From Myxococcales bacterium 68-20 (GTDB taxonomy: Bacteria > Myxococcota_A > Polyangia > Polyangiales > Polyangiaceae): a stretch of DNA of 64,000 nt. Shown one piece after another: positions 17,344-27,004 of this stretch. Every line of letters begins with the position of its first letter. Within the stretch, counting starts at the first letter, position 1. Below the pieces are notes generated by a model that saw only the letters and a program-made list of their open reading frames with translations, was not told the DNA's origin and made no database searches. A program made the position numbers and the translations under genes. Location of the stretch: the NCBI GenBank assembly GCA_001899635.1, contig MKVQ01000043.1:124001-188000 (forward strand), written 5' to 3'.

Positions 17344-20300
17344 GATCGAGCACCTCCGAGAGCGCCTCGACCATCGCGCGCGTGGGGCGATCGAAGAAGA
17401 TGCCCGTGCCTGCCGGGTGCGACGGATGCATGCCGCGCGCGAAGAGATAGAGGACGCCGCCGAACGCGCGATCGTAGTCGTAGCCGCGCATTCGCCGCTC
17501 GAGCCAGCGGTGAACCGCCAGGGTGTAGAGGTGGTACTGGAGGAAGTAGTTCGCGTGGGACATCGCGGGCGCGAGACGCGCCGAGGCGTAGTCGCTCGCC
17601 GTGACGCCGAGGTGGTTCGACTTGTAGTCGACGACGTAGAAGCGGCCTTCGTGCTCGAAGACGAGGTCGATGAAGCCGCGGAGGAAGCCGCGAAGCGGGA
17701 GGAAGCCGAGCTTCGCGAGCTGCTCGTCGACGTACGCGCGCGGGACGGCGTCCGTTCGATGCTTTGCGAACGCGGCCGCGATCGCCTTCGCCGTCACCTG
17801 CGTCCGCGGCTCTTGCGTCACGGGGAGCAGGAACTCGAGCTCGTCGATGCGGCGCGCACGCGGGATGTCCCGGAGGCGCGCGCCGATGCCGAGCGGCGTG
17901 TCGAGCATCGCGTCGATGGCCGCTGCGAGCGCGGGCTCGAGGCCCTTGTCGCCGTAGCCGAAGGCCGCGAGCTTCTCCCGCACGAGCCGCTCGTGCGCTA
18001 CCGGATCGCGATCGGTGAAGTCGTGATCCTCGAGCACCGCGTGGAGCATCGTTCCGGCCTTCGTCCCGCGCGGGAAGTCGTGCAGGAGGACACGCTCCGG
18101 AAGAGCGCCGCCGGAGCTCGCGCTCCCCTCGCCTCGCCCTTCCGAAGCCGCATGGTCGCCGACCTCGTCGCGACCGCGGCGCTCCGCCTCCGGTGCGCTG
18201 GCCTCGATCGCGACCTCCTCGATCTCGTCGCGGTCACGCCCCTCTGCTTCCGGCGCTCCCACGCTCGAGTGAGCGCCGGACGTCATCGCGGAGAAGCTGC
18301 CGATCCGCCACCACCGATCGATCGCGCGATCGTAGTGGCGCGCGCGGAGCTCGCCGCCTTCGCGCTCGTCGCCGTCACGATACGGTGGCGGCGACGCCCC
18401 GTTCAGGTCGAGGTCCCGGACACCGACCGCGCCCTTCGATGCTTCCTCCAGCACGCGAAGGTCGGCGCGGAGGTCGCGGTCGGAGACGTCCTTCCACGAG
18501 GCGGACGCGCGCTTCGAATGCAGCGTGTACGCGAGGCACGACGCGTCCGCGTGATTGACCGCTCCCCACACGATCGAGCAGCGGTGCTTCGCGCGCGTGA
18601 GCGCCACGTAGAGGAGCCGCTGGACCTCGGCTTGATCCTCGCGCTCCGCGGCGGCGACGGCGTCGGGCGCGGTCTTGGGCGCGAGATGGAGCTTCGGGCG
18701 ATGGTCGTCGTTCGCGTCGTGGAACGGCAGGCACTTCTCGTTCGCTTTCGGCCGGACCGCCGCGTCCCAGAGGTACGGGCAGTACACGATCGGGAACTCG
18801 AGCCCCTTGCTCTTGTGGATCGTGAGGAGCTTCACCGCCCGCGCGTCGCTCTCGAGGCGGAGCTCGGCGGCCTCGCCTTCGAGCAGACCGGTCTCGTGCG
18901 GCGCGCTCCGCATCGCGCCGAGCCAGCGCACGAGCCCGCTCAGACCGCGGCGCTCGCGACGCGACGCGCTGTGGAGCAGATCGCCGAGGTGGAGCAGGTT
19001 CGTCACCCGACGCTCGCCATCGACGTACGAGAGGAGGCGCGGCTCGACGCCGAGATCGCGCAGGAGGCCCCGGTACGCAGTCATGAAGCCCCGGCTCGCC
19101 CACACCTCCTGGATCGCGCGGAAGCGCTCCGACCACGCTTGCCAGCCGCTCTCGTCGGCCTCGAGCGCCACGATCGCCTCCGCCGAGAGGCCGACGATCG
19201 AGGTGCCGAGCGCCGAGCGGAGGACGCCCGTGCGCGTCGGCTCGAGCACCGCGCGCAGCACCTGCTCGAGCTCTCCGCACTCGAGCGACTCGAACACGCT
19301 CGCCTCGCTCTCGAGCACCGTCGGGACCTCGAGCGCGCGGAGCGCGTCCTGGACGGCACGCGCCTGCTTGTTCGTCCGCGTGAGGACGGCGACGTCGCCC
19401 GCGCGCACCGGCCTGCCCTCGATCCGCGCGCCGGACGCGAGGAAGCGCACGATCTCGGCGGCGACGAGGCCGGGCACGAGCTTGCCGAGCGCGCCCTTGT
19501 TGTGCGGCGAGTCCTGGCCCGGTCCGCGCGGAAGGAAGAGGATCTCGAAGGGCTTGCCCTCCTTGCCGTCCGGGCCGTCCTTGCCTCCCGCGAGGGTGAG
19601 GCGATCGCTCTCTGCGTGCGCCTTGACGGGATGGAACTCGATCTCGTCGAAGACGAACGGCTTGTCGGCGCGCTCGAAGATGGTGTTGACGGCGCGGACG
19701 AGCGACGGATCCGAGCGGCGGTTCGTGTCGAGCGTGTACGGCGCGCCGGCGGCGTCCTTCGCGGCCTGGAAGTAGGAGAATACGTCGGCGCCGCGGAAGG
19801 CGTAGATCGACTGCTTCGGATCGCCGACGAAGAGGAGCGGCGTTCGCTCGTCGTGGAAGACGCGCCGGAAGATCCGGAACTGCACCGGATCGGTGTCCTG
19901 GAACTCGTCGATGAGCGCCGCTTTGTATTGGCCGCGGAGCGCACGCGCGAGGGCCTCGCCGCGCTCGCCGCCGTCGCCCACGAGCGCGCGATCGAGCGAC
20001 ATCAGCAGATCGTCGAAGCCTTGCACTCCGCGCGCGGCCTTGCGTGCGGCCATCTCCCGCCGGACGTAACCGGCGAGCTCGTGCTTCAGGCCGAGCACGA
20101 GATCGACGCCGGCGCGCTCGGCGATGTCGGCGAGCGCCTCGGCCTCCGCGAAGAATGCGTGGTCGGGCGGGCTCTTCTTCTTGAACGCGCGGTCCTCGAG
20201 CGTGCGACGCGAGAGCATGCGGACGGCGCCCGGGAGCGAGAAGCTCGGCGTCTCCGTCGCGAACAGCGCATCGAGCTCGTCGCACCAGCGCGTGACGTTC

Positions 20301-21058
20301 GCTTCGATGTATCCGTCCTTCGCTTGCGACAGCTCCTTCTTCGCGCCGAGGAGCAGCGTTCGGACGCGCTTGCCGTGCGCACGCCACGTCGTGCGCGCCG
20401 CGGCGAACGCCTTCGCGAGCGCGGGGCGGAGCGTCTCTTCCACGCCCGCCGGAGGAGCGATCGGAAGGATGGGCACGTCCGGCGCACGGCGCGAGAAGGC
20501 ATCCACGAGCGTGCGCGTCGTCTTCAGATCGAGCGCCTTGCGGGCGATCCGGTGGAGGTCCGGCGCCATTGGCACCATGCGGCTCGACCAGTAGTCCTCG
20601 GCGATCTCGCGGGCGAGCTCCGACGTGTCCGGCGTGAGCTCGAGGCCGAAGCGCGCGCCGCTCTCGAACGCGCGCTCCTGAAGGGCGCGGAGACAGAACG
20701 CGTGGATCGTCGAGACCGCCGCGAGATCGAGCTCACGGAGGGCGGCCTCGACGCGGCAACGGCCTTCGTCGCGATCGGCGACGCGCGTGGCGATGGCGCG
20801 GAGATCGTCGTCGCTCGCGCGCGACGGATCCTCGAAGGCCTCGAGCGCCTGGCGAAGGCGGCGGCGGATCCGGCCGCGGAGCTCCGCGGTGGCGGCCTCG
20901 GTGAACGTGACGACGACGATCTGGCTGACCGACAGGCCCTTCTCCACGATGAGGCGGAGGAAGAGCGTCGTGATCGTGTGCGTCTTGCCCGTCCCGGCGC
21001 TGGCCTCGACGAGCGAGGTACCGGCGAGCTTCGCCTCCGCGGGGCGCGCGGCCATCAC
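17336..21058 (-). CDS. recB: Exodeoxyribonuclease V beta subunit RecB
   Basis: RecB carries the 3'-5' helicase and the only nuclease of RecBCD. The 1240-residue protein begins with Walker A VEASAGTGKTHTITTLFLRL, followed by VVTFTEAATAELRGRI (motif Ia). Later motifs are IDEFQDTDPVQFRIFRRVF (II), LLFVGDPKQSIYAFRGAD (III), LLTIHKSKGLEFPIVYCP (V) and RLLYVALTRAKHRCSIVWG (VI). The C-terminal nuclease has LRGFIDLVF and YVVDYKSNHLG near residue 1145 and a QYHLYTLAVHRWL helix, so catalysis is preserved. An Asp/Glu/Arg-rich linker of about 100 residues before the nuclease is unusually polar. The gene overlaps recC by four and recD by eight bases. Confidence 0.96.
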   Translation of the reverse strand: MMAARPAEAKLAGTSLVEASAGTGKTHTITTLFLRLIVEKGLSVSQIVVVTFTEAATAELRGRIRRRLRQALEAFEDPSRASDDDLRAIATRVADRDEGRCRVEAALRELDLAAVSTIHAFCLRALQERAFESGARFGLELTPDTSELAREIAEDYWSSRMVPMAPDLHRIARKALDLKTTRTLVDAFSRRAPDVPILPIAPPAGVEETLRPALAKAFAAARTTWRAHGKRVRTLLLGAKKELSQAKDGYIEANVTRWCDELDALFATETPSFSLPGAVRMLSRRTLEDRAFKKKSPPDHAFFAEAEALADIAERAGVDLVLGLKHELAGYVRREMAARKAARGVQGFDDLLMSLDRALVGDGGERGEALARALRGQYKAALIDEFQDTDPVQFRIFRRVFHDERTPLLFVGDPKQSIYAFRGADVFSYFQAAKDAAGAPYTLDTNRRSDPSLVRAVNTIFERADKPFVFDEIEFHPVKAHAESDRLTLAGGKDGPDGKEGKPFEILFLPRGPGQDSPHNKGALGKLVPGLVAAEIVRFLASGARIEGRPVRAGDVAVLTRTNKQARAVQDALRALEVPTVLESEASVFESLECGELEQVLRAVLEPTRTGVLRSALGTSIVGLSAEAIVALEADESGWQAWSERFRAIQEVWASRGFMTAYRGLLRDLGVEPRLLSYVDGERRVTNLLHLGDLLHSASRRERRGLSGLVRWLGAMRSAPHETGLLEGEAAELRLESDARAVKLLTIHKSKGLEFPIVYCPYLWDAAVRPKANEKCLPFHDANDDHRPKLHLAPKTAPDAVAAAEREDQAEVQRLLYVALTRAKHRCSIVWGAVNHADASCLAYTLHSKRASASWKDVSDRDLRADLRVLEEASKGAVGVRDLDLNGASPPPYRDGDEREGGELRARHYDRAIDRWWRIGSFSAMTSGAHSSVGAPEAEGRDRDEIEEVAIEASAPEAERRGRDEVGDHAASEGRGEGSASSGGALPERVLLHDFPRGTKAGTMLHAVLEDHDFTDRDPVAHERLVREKLAAFGYGDKGLEPALAAAIDAMLDTPLGIGARLRDIPRARRIDELEFLLPVTQEPRTQVTAKAIAAAFAKHRTDAVPRAYVDEQLAKLGFLPLRGFLRGFIDLVFEHEGRFYVVDYKSNHLGVTASDYASARLAPAMSHANYFLQYHLYTLAVHRWLERRMRGYDYDRAFGGVLYLFARGMHPSHPAGTGIFFDRPTRAMVEALSEVLDHG

Positions 21059-24000
21059 GGGACCTCCTTCATGTGCTCGCGAAGCGGCACGAACACGCGC
21101 TCGGCGAGCTCGACGAAGCTCGGCGGCTCCTCTTCGGACGGGCCGTCGAACAGACGGAACGCCGGATCCGTCGGCTCGCCGTCGCCATAGACCTTCACGA
21201 CGTACGCGTTCTGGATGCCGTCGTACGCGTAGTCGCCGCGATACTCCTTGGTCGCGGCCACCAGCGCCTCCTCCGCCGTCTTGCCGCTCACGCGCTTCTC
21301 GGCGTATTCGCTCGCGGGATCGGGGAAGAGCGGCAGCGGCACACGCTGGCCGAGACGATAGAGCGCGACCAGCTCCGCGAGATGGACGAGCGGGCGCTTC
21401 ACCGGCCCGAGCTCGTGGACGACCGGATCACCGTTCGCGTCCTTCGCGATCATGAACGTGGGCCGACGCACACCGGACGCGAGCATGACGAGATGGCGAA
21501 TCCACGCGTCGACCGCGTGCTTGCCGCGCGCGCGGGAGTAGCGATGAAGCACCTGTCCCTTCGCACCCACGGAGCGGAGCCACCCGAGGATGCGCGCACC
21601 ATCGTCGAGCGTGAGGTCGATCTCGAGCGGCTCGGGCGCCGTCGGTCCGAGGAGCTCCGCGACGAGCTTGCCCATCGCGGTGGGCTGCGGGTGGAGGTCC
21701 TCGTAGAGGACGTTGCCCACCGTCCCGAGCGGCAGCGCGCCGGACGCGGCGAGCGCGGGCGGGATCGCGTCGAGGTCCTCGCCGGCGCGCGCGCGGGCGA
21801 CGAGCGGCATCTGGATCGCCCACTTCTCGAGCCCGTCGAGCTCGAGCGGCTCGCGATCGGCGAGCGGCGTGACGTCCCCCGCGAGCAGGACGCCCACACG
21901 GCGCGAGACGAACGCCTGCACCGGATGCGCGAAGAAGGCCGCGAGCTCGTCGACGGTGATCGGCCGCGCCTCGTCCTCACCGGGCGGTGGCGGGAGCGGC
22001 TCGCCGACGAACGTCGGGGCCTTCCCGCGGTCGGCCGTCATCGCCTTCGCGGCCTCGCTCGCCTGCACCGAATGGCTGAAGAGACGATCGTCGGCCTTCG
22101 CGCTGAAGTACCGCGGACTGAACGCGTGAAGCGGATGCAGGACGACGAGCGCCGCGCTCGCGGACGTGGACGCGACGTCGATCGCGTCGAGCATCTCGCT
22201 GACGACGACCGACGGCGGACGCTCGGCGTCGTTCTTGATGCTCCGCCCCGTGTAGGTCACGACGAGCCGATCGCGCGCCGCGAGGAGCGCCTCACGGAAG
22301 ACGCGACGATCGTCCTCGCGGAGCGACGGATCGCCCTCCTTCGGCGAGGCGGCCATCAGATCGAAGCCCAGCGTGTGCGGGGCGCGCGGGAAGTCACCGT
22401 CGTTCATCCCGAGGAGCGCGACGACGCGGGACGGGACGCAGCGACCAGGCGCGAGCGACGCGAACGTGATCGCGCCGATCCCTGCCCCTCCGCCGCTGCC
22501 CGCGCCGCGGTCTTCGAGATCGGCCGCCAGCGCGTCACGCGCGACGGCGAGCGGCACGTGCTCGTCGAAGCCCGCATGGCGCGCGGAGCGGGCGATGTCG
22601 TCGAGCGCGGAGCGGACGATCTGGTGCTGGTACTCCGTCGTGCGCGTCGATGCGACGAAGCGCTCGAGCGCGCTCGAGAGACGCTCTCGCCACGTATCGA
22701 GCGACGCGGGGCCGGTGAGCTCGCCGCGGAGCGCGAAGAGCTGCTCCGAGAACGCCGCGAGCGCGCCGAGCGTGTGGCCTGCGGAGCCGTCGATGTCGTC
22801 GGTCGGCAAGACGCCCGCGAACGTCTCGTCACCGCCGGCGCCCATCGCGTAGCCGAGCAGGAGGCGATCGATCCCGAAGGCCCACGTGTTCTGCCGGAGC
22901 GCGGGCTGTCCGACCTCGGCGCGATGCGCCTCGTCCGCGCCCCAGCGAACGCCGGACTCGATGATCCATCCGCGCACCGTCTCGACGTCGGCCTCGCTCA
23001 GACCGAAGCGCGCGCGGATCGGTTCGCGGTAGAGGAGATCGAGGACCGCCGGCGCGGTCATGCGGGACGTAGCCGTCTCGATCAGCGCGAGGAGCGACCC
23101 GACGACCGGCAGCGTCGCGCCCGCGGGGCGATCCGCGAGGCGGTACGGCAGGTGGAGCGGATCCTTCGGGTCGCCGCCAAAGACGGCGTCGATCGCGGTC
23201 GCGTAGCTCTCGAGATCCGGACACAGGACGCGGATGTCCCGCGGCTCGAGCGAGGGATCGGCCTGCAGCGCGGCGAGGATCTGATCGCGCAAGGCCTCAC
23301 ACTCGCGCGTCGCGCTGTGGCACGCGTGGATCGACACGGAGAGGTCGGCCGGATCGAGCGCGCGTCGCTCCGCGCCGGGACGCGCGCGCTGGAGCTGACC
23401 GAGGACCGACGCCTCGGGCGCGATCGGCTCGCCGGCTTCCAGCTCGAACGCGTGGATCGGGACGACGTCGCTCATCGCCGCGAGCGCACGCGCGACGACG
23501 GGCGCGATCGGTCCGACGCAGAAGACCGAGAGACGCTCGGGCAGCCCCTCGCGCCGCCCGCTCCGGATCTCCGCGGCGAGCCGCTCGACCCTCGCCGCGA
23601 GGTGGGTCGCTCGGTCGGCCGCGACGAGCGCACGGAAGAGCTTTGCCTGCCAGTGCTCGTCCTCTCCGCGCTCCCACCCGGCGACGAGCTCGGGGCGATG
23701 GAGGACGTAGCGATCGAACACCTGCGCGATGCGCGCGGCGAGGGCGAGGCGCTTCGTCCCGTCCTCGTCATCGGCGAGGTAGCGGCGCACCTCGGCAAAC
23801 GCCGCGTCCTCGACGTGCGCCGGCAACAGCGCAGCGATGCTCCACGTGAGCGTCGCGGGGTGAAAGGCGCCCTTCTCACCGGCGGCGCCGTCGGTCGTGA
23901 GCGCATCCACCCATGCCCGCGGCGTCACGAAGTCCGGGTTCGCCCACACGCCGTGCCGCTTCGCCAGCTCGGTCGAGAGCCACCCGGCGAGCGCGCGGGA

Positions 24001-24174
24001 CGGCACGAGGATCGTCTCCTTCGCGAACGGCGACGACAGCGGCGTCTCGACCACCTTCGCGAGACCGTCGAGGAGCGCTTCGAGCTGATTCGACCGCTGT
24101 ACCTGCGTCACTCCTGCCCTCCCCTCCGCTCCCTCCGCACGCGCTGGCGGATCGGGCGGGAATGGATCGGCCAC
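21055..24174 (-). CDS. recC: Exodeoxyribonuclease V gamma subunit RecC
   Basis: RecC splits the duplex and scans for Chi. The 1039-residue protein shows RSNQLEALLDGLAKVVETPL and ETILVPSRALAGWLSTELAK at the N-terminus, DIRVLCPDLESYATAIDAVF, GMNDGDFPRAPHTLGFDLMA and RDRLVVTYTGRSIKNDAERP in the middle, all typical of RecC. It is slightly shorter than the E. coli protein (1122). The GTG start at 24174 follows GGTGAA. It is the first gene of the operon; a perfect dyad lies 27 bases upstream. A decayed copy of its 5' end and upstream region lies at 3330-3580. Confidence 0.95.
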   Translation of the reverse strand: MADPFPPDPPARAEGAEGRAGVTQVQRSNQLEALLDGLAKVVETPLSSPFAKETILVPSRALAGWLSTELAKRHGVWANPDFVTPRAWVDALTTDGAAGEKGAFHPATLTWSIAALLPAHVEDAAFAEVRRYLADDEDGTKRLALAARIAQVFDRYVLHRPELVAGWERGEDEHWQAKLFRALVAADRATHLAARVERLAAEIRSGRREGLPERLSVFCVGPIAPVVARALAAMSDVVPIHAFELEAGEPIAPEASVLGQLQRARPGAERRALDPADLSVSIHACHSATRECEALRDQILAALQADPSLEPRDIRVLCPDLESYATAIDAVFGGDPKDPLHLPYRLADRPAGATLPVVGSLLALIETATSRMTAPAVLDLLYREPIRARFGLSEADVETVRGWIIESGVRWGADEAHRAEVGQPALRQNTWAFGIDRLLLGYAMGAGGDETFAGVLPTDDIDGSAGHTLGALAAFSEQLFALRGELTGPASLDTWRERLSSALERFVASTRTTEYQHQIVRSALDDIARSARHAGFDEHVPLAVARDALAADLEDRGAGSGGGAGIGAITFASLAPGRCVPSRVVALLGMNDGDFPRAPHTLGFDLMAASPKEGDPSLREDDRRVFREALLAARDRLVVTYTGRSIKNDAERPPSVVVSEMLDAIDVASTSASAALVVLHPLHAFSPRYFSAKADDRLFSHSVQASEAAKAMTADRGKAPTFVGEPLPPPPGEDEARPITVDELAAFFAHPVQAFVSRRVGVLLAGDVTPLADREPLELDGLEKWAIQMPLVARARAGEDLDAIPPALAASGALPLGTVGNVLYEDLHPQPTAMGKLVAELLGPTAPEPLEIDLTLDDGARILGWLRSVGAKGQVLHRYSRARGKHAVDAWIRHLVMLASGVRRPTFMIAKDANGDPVVHELGPVKRPLVHLAELVALYRLGQRVPLPLFPDPASEYAEKRVSGKTAEEALVAATKEYRGDYAYDGIQNAYVVKVYGDGEPTDPAFRLFDGPSEEEPPSFVELAERVFVPLREHMKEVP

Positions 24175-24200
24175 TTCACCACAGGCGACGTGTTCTTGGC

Positions 24201-24218
24201 ATCACCCCTGAGGGTGAT
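24201..24218 (-). promoter_or_regulatory. Dyad upstream of recC (candidate operator)
   Basis: ATCACCC-CTGA-GGGTGAT is a perfect 7-bp inverted repeat 27 bases before the recC start. Its left arm and flank are conserved in the recC relic region at 3563-3580. Location fits an operator or a leader hairpin of the recCBD operon; no regulator can be named. Confidence 0.5.
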
Positions 24219-24545
24219 TGGCAAACGCTGTCCGGGGTGATTCCGCATGGAGGTCGAGCATCTCATCGTCGACGAGGCGAACCGGTGCGCGCGATAGACG
24301 TGACTGCGCGGCTGCTCAGTCCCCTCGAGCACGATCCGACCCAAACGAAGCGGCCTCGATGCGCTCGATCACCTGAGCTTGCGCATGAAGATCACCTCGT
24401 CGCAGATGCGTTGTCGCCCTGGCGGCCCGGATTCAGGCCTTCGCGGCGATCGCTCACACGGATGCGATCCGCGAGGACGCGCGCGACGTCGGCCACCACG
24501 ACGAGCTGGTCGGGCTCCGTCACCCTCTCCGTGCTGGTTCCTCGG
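24219..24545. other. Gap upstream of recC, holding one copy of an 81-bp dispersed repeat
   Basis: No convincing gene is present. The stretch contains the dispersed repeat described at 24323-24403 and degenerate sequence leading into the truncated nucleotidyltransferase cassette. Confidence 0.6.
24323..24403. repeat. 81-bp dispersed repeat, copy 1
   Basis: This segment, starting cctcgagcacgatccgaccc and ending atcacctcgtcgc, recurs in the same orientation at 30030-30110 with three mismatches in 81 positions. Neither copy lies in a gene I can support. It may be a small non-autonomous element or the end of a larger lost one. Confidence 0.85.
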
Positions 24546-24794
24546 GTGAAGCCGGAAGACCTCGCCAGGGAGCAGCGCAGGCGTCAGCGCGAAGGCGCCC
24601 TCGTCTTCGGCAAGGCTCGAAGCTTCGACGAGCACGCACGCCAGGGGGAGCTCTTCTGGCGCGACGTGGATCCGGGGCTGAAGCTCGAGGCGATCGTCGA
24701 GCTCATCCGGGACTCCTGGTACCTTCAAGGGCGCGATGGACCTCCACCCCGACTTGATCGATCTGCTCACGGAGTTCGCAAACTCCGGGGTTGA
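24546..24794 (+). CDS. Small uncharacterised protein paired with a nucleotidyltransferase relic
   Basis: A GTG-started frame of 82 residues contains ARSFDEHARQGELFWRDVDP and IVELIRDSWYLQG and ends PPPRLDRSAHGVRKLRG. The protein is charged and helical without known motifs. The nucleotidyltransferase relic begins inside its 3' end in another frame, an overlap typical of a two-gene cassette such as a toxin-antitoxin pair. Its partner is truncated, so this may itself be a non-functional leftover. The pairing is inferred from overlap and spacing only. Confidence 0.45.
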   Translation: MKPEDLAREQRRRQREGALVFGKARSFDEHARQGELFWRDVDPGLKLEAIVELIRDSWYLQGRDGPPPRLDRSAHGVRKLRG

Positions 24795-24834
24795 GTATCT
24801 CGTTGTCGGCGGATGGGCGGTAGGCATCCACGGG
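24736..24834 (+). pseudogene. Nucleotidyltransferase 5' fragment (MNT/AbiEii-like)
   Basis: The reading MDLHPDLIDLLTEFANSGVE then YLVVGGWAVGIHG is the conserved start of MNT-type nucleotidyltransferases, where GG is followed within ~15 residues by the catalytic D-x-D. The similarity stops right after GIHG and the following residues are unrelated, so the catalytic Asp pair is absent. It is a 3'-truncated relic. Confidence 0.7.
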
Positions 24835-24975
24835 ACGTCGCTTGGAGAGGGAGTTGAGCGATCGCGCGGGGTACTGGGTCGACCTCTGGCACGACCGCAC
24901 GTGACCGTCGACGCACGATACGCCGCTCGGAGGCGCATGCGGGACGCGGACGCGGACGCGGAGCGCCACCAAGGT

Positions 24976-25443
24976 TCAGCGCAAGAACCGGACGAAGAAG
25001 CGCGCGTCCTCGTACGGCTCGACGTGGTGCGGGGCCTCGGGGGCGATGGATCCCGGGACGCCGGGGCGGAGGATGAACGACGCGTCCTCCTCGTCCTCGA
25101 TGACGTAGAGCACCCGGCCCTCGAGCACGACGATCTCGCCCCACACCCCTTCTTTCGTCGTGTGCCGCTTGCGGAGGCCCGACGGGGTCGTCGACGCGTC
25201 GAAGATCAACGTCCGCTTGTACTCCGTGGCCGCCGCCGGAACGCGCGGCATCCGGCAGAAGCGACACGGCAGGCGTGCTCCGATCCGCCCGCGGCGCCCC
25301 TCTTCCGTCACGACCCACTCGCGCACCTCCATCGGCGGCCGGTGACGCACGTGCTGGGAATGTCCGCACGCAAGCTCGGCGATCCAATCTCCCGCTTCGT
25401 CCTGGCGGAAGGAGACGATGGGCGACTCGGGCGGCGAAGCCAT
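24976..25443 (-). CDS. DUF3565-DUF1971 fusion protein
   Basis: The N-terminal half reads IVSFRQDEAGDWIAELACGH then QHVRHRPP and LPCRFCRMP, the DUF3565 pattern with a possible Cys/His metal site. The C-terminal half, YKRTLIFDASTTPSGLRKRH, GVWGEIVVLEGRVLYVI and EAPHHVEPYEDARFFVRFLR, is the cupin-like DUF1971/TehB-associated domain. In many genomes these domains are separate genes; here one 155-residue protein carries both. The ATG at 25443 starts the homologous part; upstream codons to 25482 look non-coding. Function is unknown; DUF1971 proteins have been linked to tellurite or oxyanion stress. Confidence 0.8.
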   Translation of the reverse strand: MASPPESPIVSFRQDEAGDWIAELACGHSQHVRHRPPMEVREWVVTEEGRRGRIGARLPCRFCRMPRVPAAATEYKRTLIFDASTTPSGLRKRHTTKEGVWGEIVVLEGRVLYVIEDEEDASFILRPGVPGSIAPEAPHHVEPYEDARFFVRFLR

Positions 25444-25642
25444 CGCGCGACACCTTAGCACTCTCGCCTGACGCGCAAACACTTGCGGCGGCGAGCGAGG
25501 GCTCGCGTGCTCGTTCCGACGGCTGACTTCAACGAGCGCTCGGCGTCGTCGGCATCACGACGTGCGCCGGTCGATGCAACGCGAGGGCTCTCGCGCCAAG
25601 CGAAGACGCGTGCGCTATCGTCTCCCGTCCGAGGAGGTCCAC

Positions 25643-26056
25643 GTGGAACCGATACGAGGAAGCTGCCTGTGCGGAGGCGTCGCGTTCGAGCTGATCAGCC
25701 CGCCGTCGTCGGTGACTCACTGCCATTGCTCGCGATGCCGCAAAGCGCGCGGGACCGCGAACGCGACGAACCTCGTCGCTGGAATCGACGCGGTTCGTTT
25801 CCTGCGCGGCGAAGACCTCCTCACCACGTTCAAGGTCCCCGACGCCAAACACTTCACGCACGTGTTCTGCCGCGTGTGCGGATCGAGCATGCCGCGTCGG
25901 GACGAGGGTCGCGGGATCGCGATCGTCCCGATGGGCTCGTTCGACGACGATCCGGGCGCGCGACCGGGACGTCACATCTTCGTCGACTCGAAGGCGCCCT
26001 GGGACGAGATCACCGACGGGCTCCCCTGCTTCCCAGGACCGCCGCCGTCGATCTGA
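25643..26056 (+). CDS. GFA family (glutathione-dependent formaldehyde-activating enzyme-like) protein
   Basis: The 137-residue protein has the zinc ligands of the GFA fold: GSCLCGGVAFE near residue 6-16, HCHCSRCRKARGTANAT near 28-44 and VFCRVCGSSMPR near 77-88. Most family members bind zinc; few have a proven activity, and the original formaldehyde-glutathione link applies to only some. A strong GAGGAGG five bases before the GTG at 25643 sets the start, although an open frame continues upstream. Confidence 0.88.
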   Translation: MEPIRGSCLCGGVAFELISPPSSVTHCHCSRCRKARGTANATNLVAGIDAVRFLRGEDLLTTFKVPDAKHFTHVFCRVCGSSMPRRDEGRGIAIVPMGSFDDDPGARPGRHIFVDSKAPWDEITDGLPCFPGPPPSI

Positions 26057-26197
26057 TCGCTCGGGCGACGGCACTGCTGTGGACGGCGATCGGCATCGAA
26101 CGTTGCAGCGCGCCTTCCTCGTAGCGAGAAGCGTCGCCGACACTCTCGACCAGCACGCCCCGCATTCACGCGAGCGCGCCGCGCTCGGAGTAAGGCG

Positions 26198-26572
26198 CTA
26201 GCGCGTTCGACCGCCCTTCGCTCTGCGCACGAAGTCGATGGCGGCGACGAGACCGATGAACACCGCGGTCCCGGCCGTCGCCGCCGCCGTCCACACCCGA
26301 TGCCTCGCAGCGGCGCAGACGGGATCGCCTGCGAGAGAGCACGCGCTCTCGATCCGAAACGCGGACGTGTAAACGCAGGCGGCAACGACGAGGCAAAGCG
26401 ATGCAACGGTCAGAAGCGCGAGCGCGAAGAGCTGCTGGTCTCGAACCTCCGCCTTCGGACGCGCGCGACGTCCACGTTCGATCGCCCTCGAGCTCGCGAT
26501 CGAGCGTGTCGGCCCGACGCCCTTCGAAAGATGCCCCACGACCAGATCGAGACCGTTCCCCCCGGAGCTCAT
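26198..26572 (-). CDS. Small membrane protein of unknown function
   Basis: The 124-residue frame has two hydrophobic helices, FALALLTVASLCLVVAACVY and a second around TAAATAGTAVFIGLVAAIDF, separated by a Cys-containing loop (ACSLAGDPVCAAA), and a basic C-terminus. The two loop cysteines could form a disulphide outside the membrane. No family is recognised; the start may lie further in. Coding status rests on the well-formed helices and the high third-position GC. Confidence 0.45.
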   Translation of the reverse strand: MSSGGNGLDLVVGHLSKGVGPTRSIASSRAIERGRRARPKAEVRDQQLFALALLTVASLCLVVAACVYTSAFRIESACSLAGDPVCAAARHRVWTAAATAGTAVFIGLVAAIDFVRRAKGGRTR

Positions 26573-27004
26573 GAGAGGGTTGTTTCCGATTTCGCGAAGT
26601 CGGTCAACGCACGCTCAGACGACTCGCGGCTCGCACGACGCGAGCGCCGCATCCGGCCCCCTCGCGTGAGCATTCCGGCGATCGACATCCGCAGCTTCGC
26701 ACAGAACCGTCGCACGTCCGGACGAGTGAGCCGTCGGTGCGAGCTCGCCGACGACGGTGCTCGGCGCGAAGCACGGCGCACAGATCATCGGAGGCGACGA
26801 TGCACTCGAACCGTAGCGTGCGCAGCCATGTTCCTCGCCTCGAGGGACGCGGCTGGAGAAGAAGCACGGCACCGTCGACGACGGCTCGCGACGCCGGCGC
26901 ATTCTTCGTTCACCGCGTTCGAAGCCTCTCTCTTACCGAGACGCTCGGCCTCGAATCGTCCGAGGCTGGTGACGCTGCGGGCGCGACGGCGGGCGGGCGT
27001 GCCC
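26573..27004. other. 432-base stretch without a supported gene
   Basis: Several open frames exist on both strands, but all are Arg-rich and without motifs or ribosome sites. I see no promoter, repeat or RNA gene that I can defend. Confidence 0.5.

Noticed and set aside
17054-24240. Very long plus-strand open frames (over 1000 codons each) opposite recB and recC
   Set aside because: They are antisense shadows caused by high third-position GC; they are Arg/Glu-rich, without motifs, while the minus strand encodes clear RecB and RecC.
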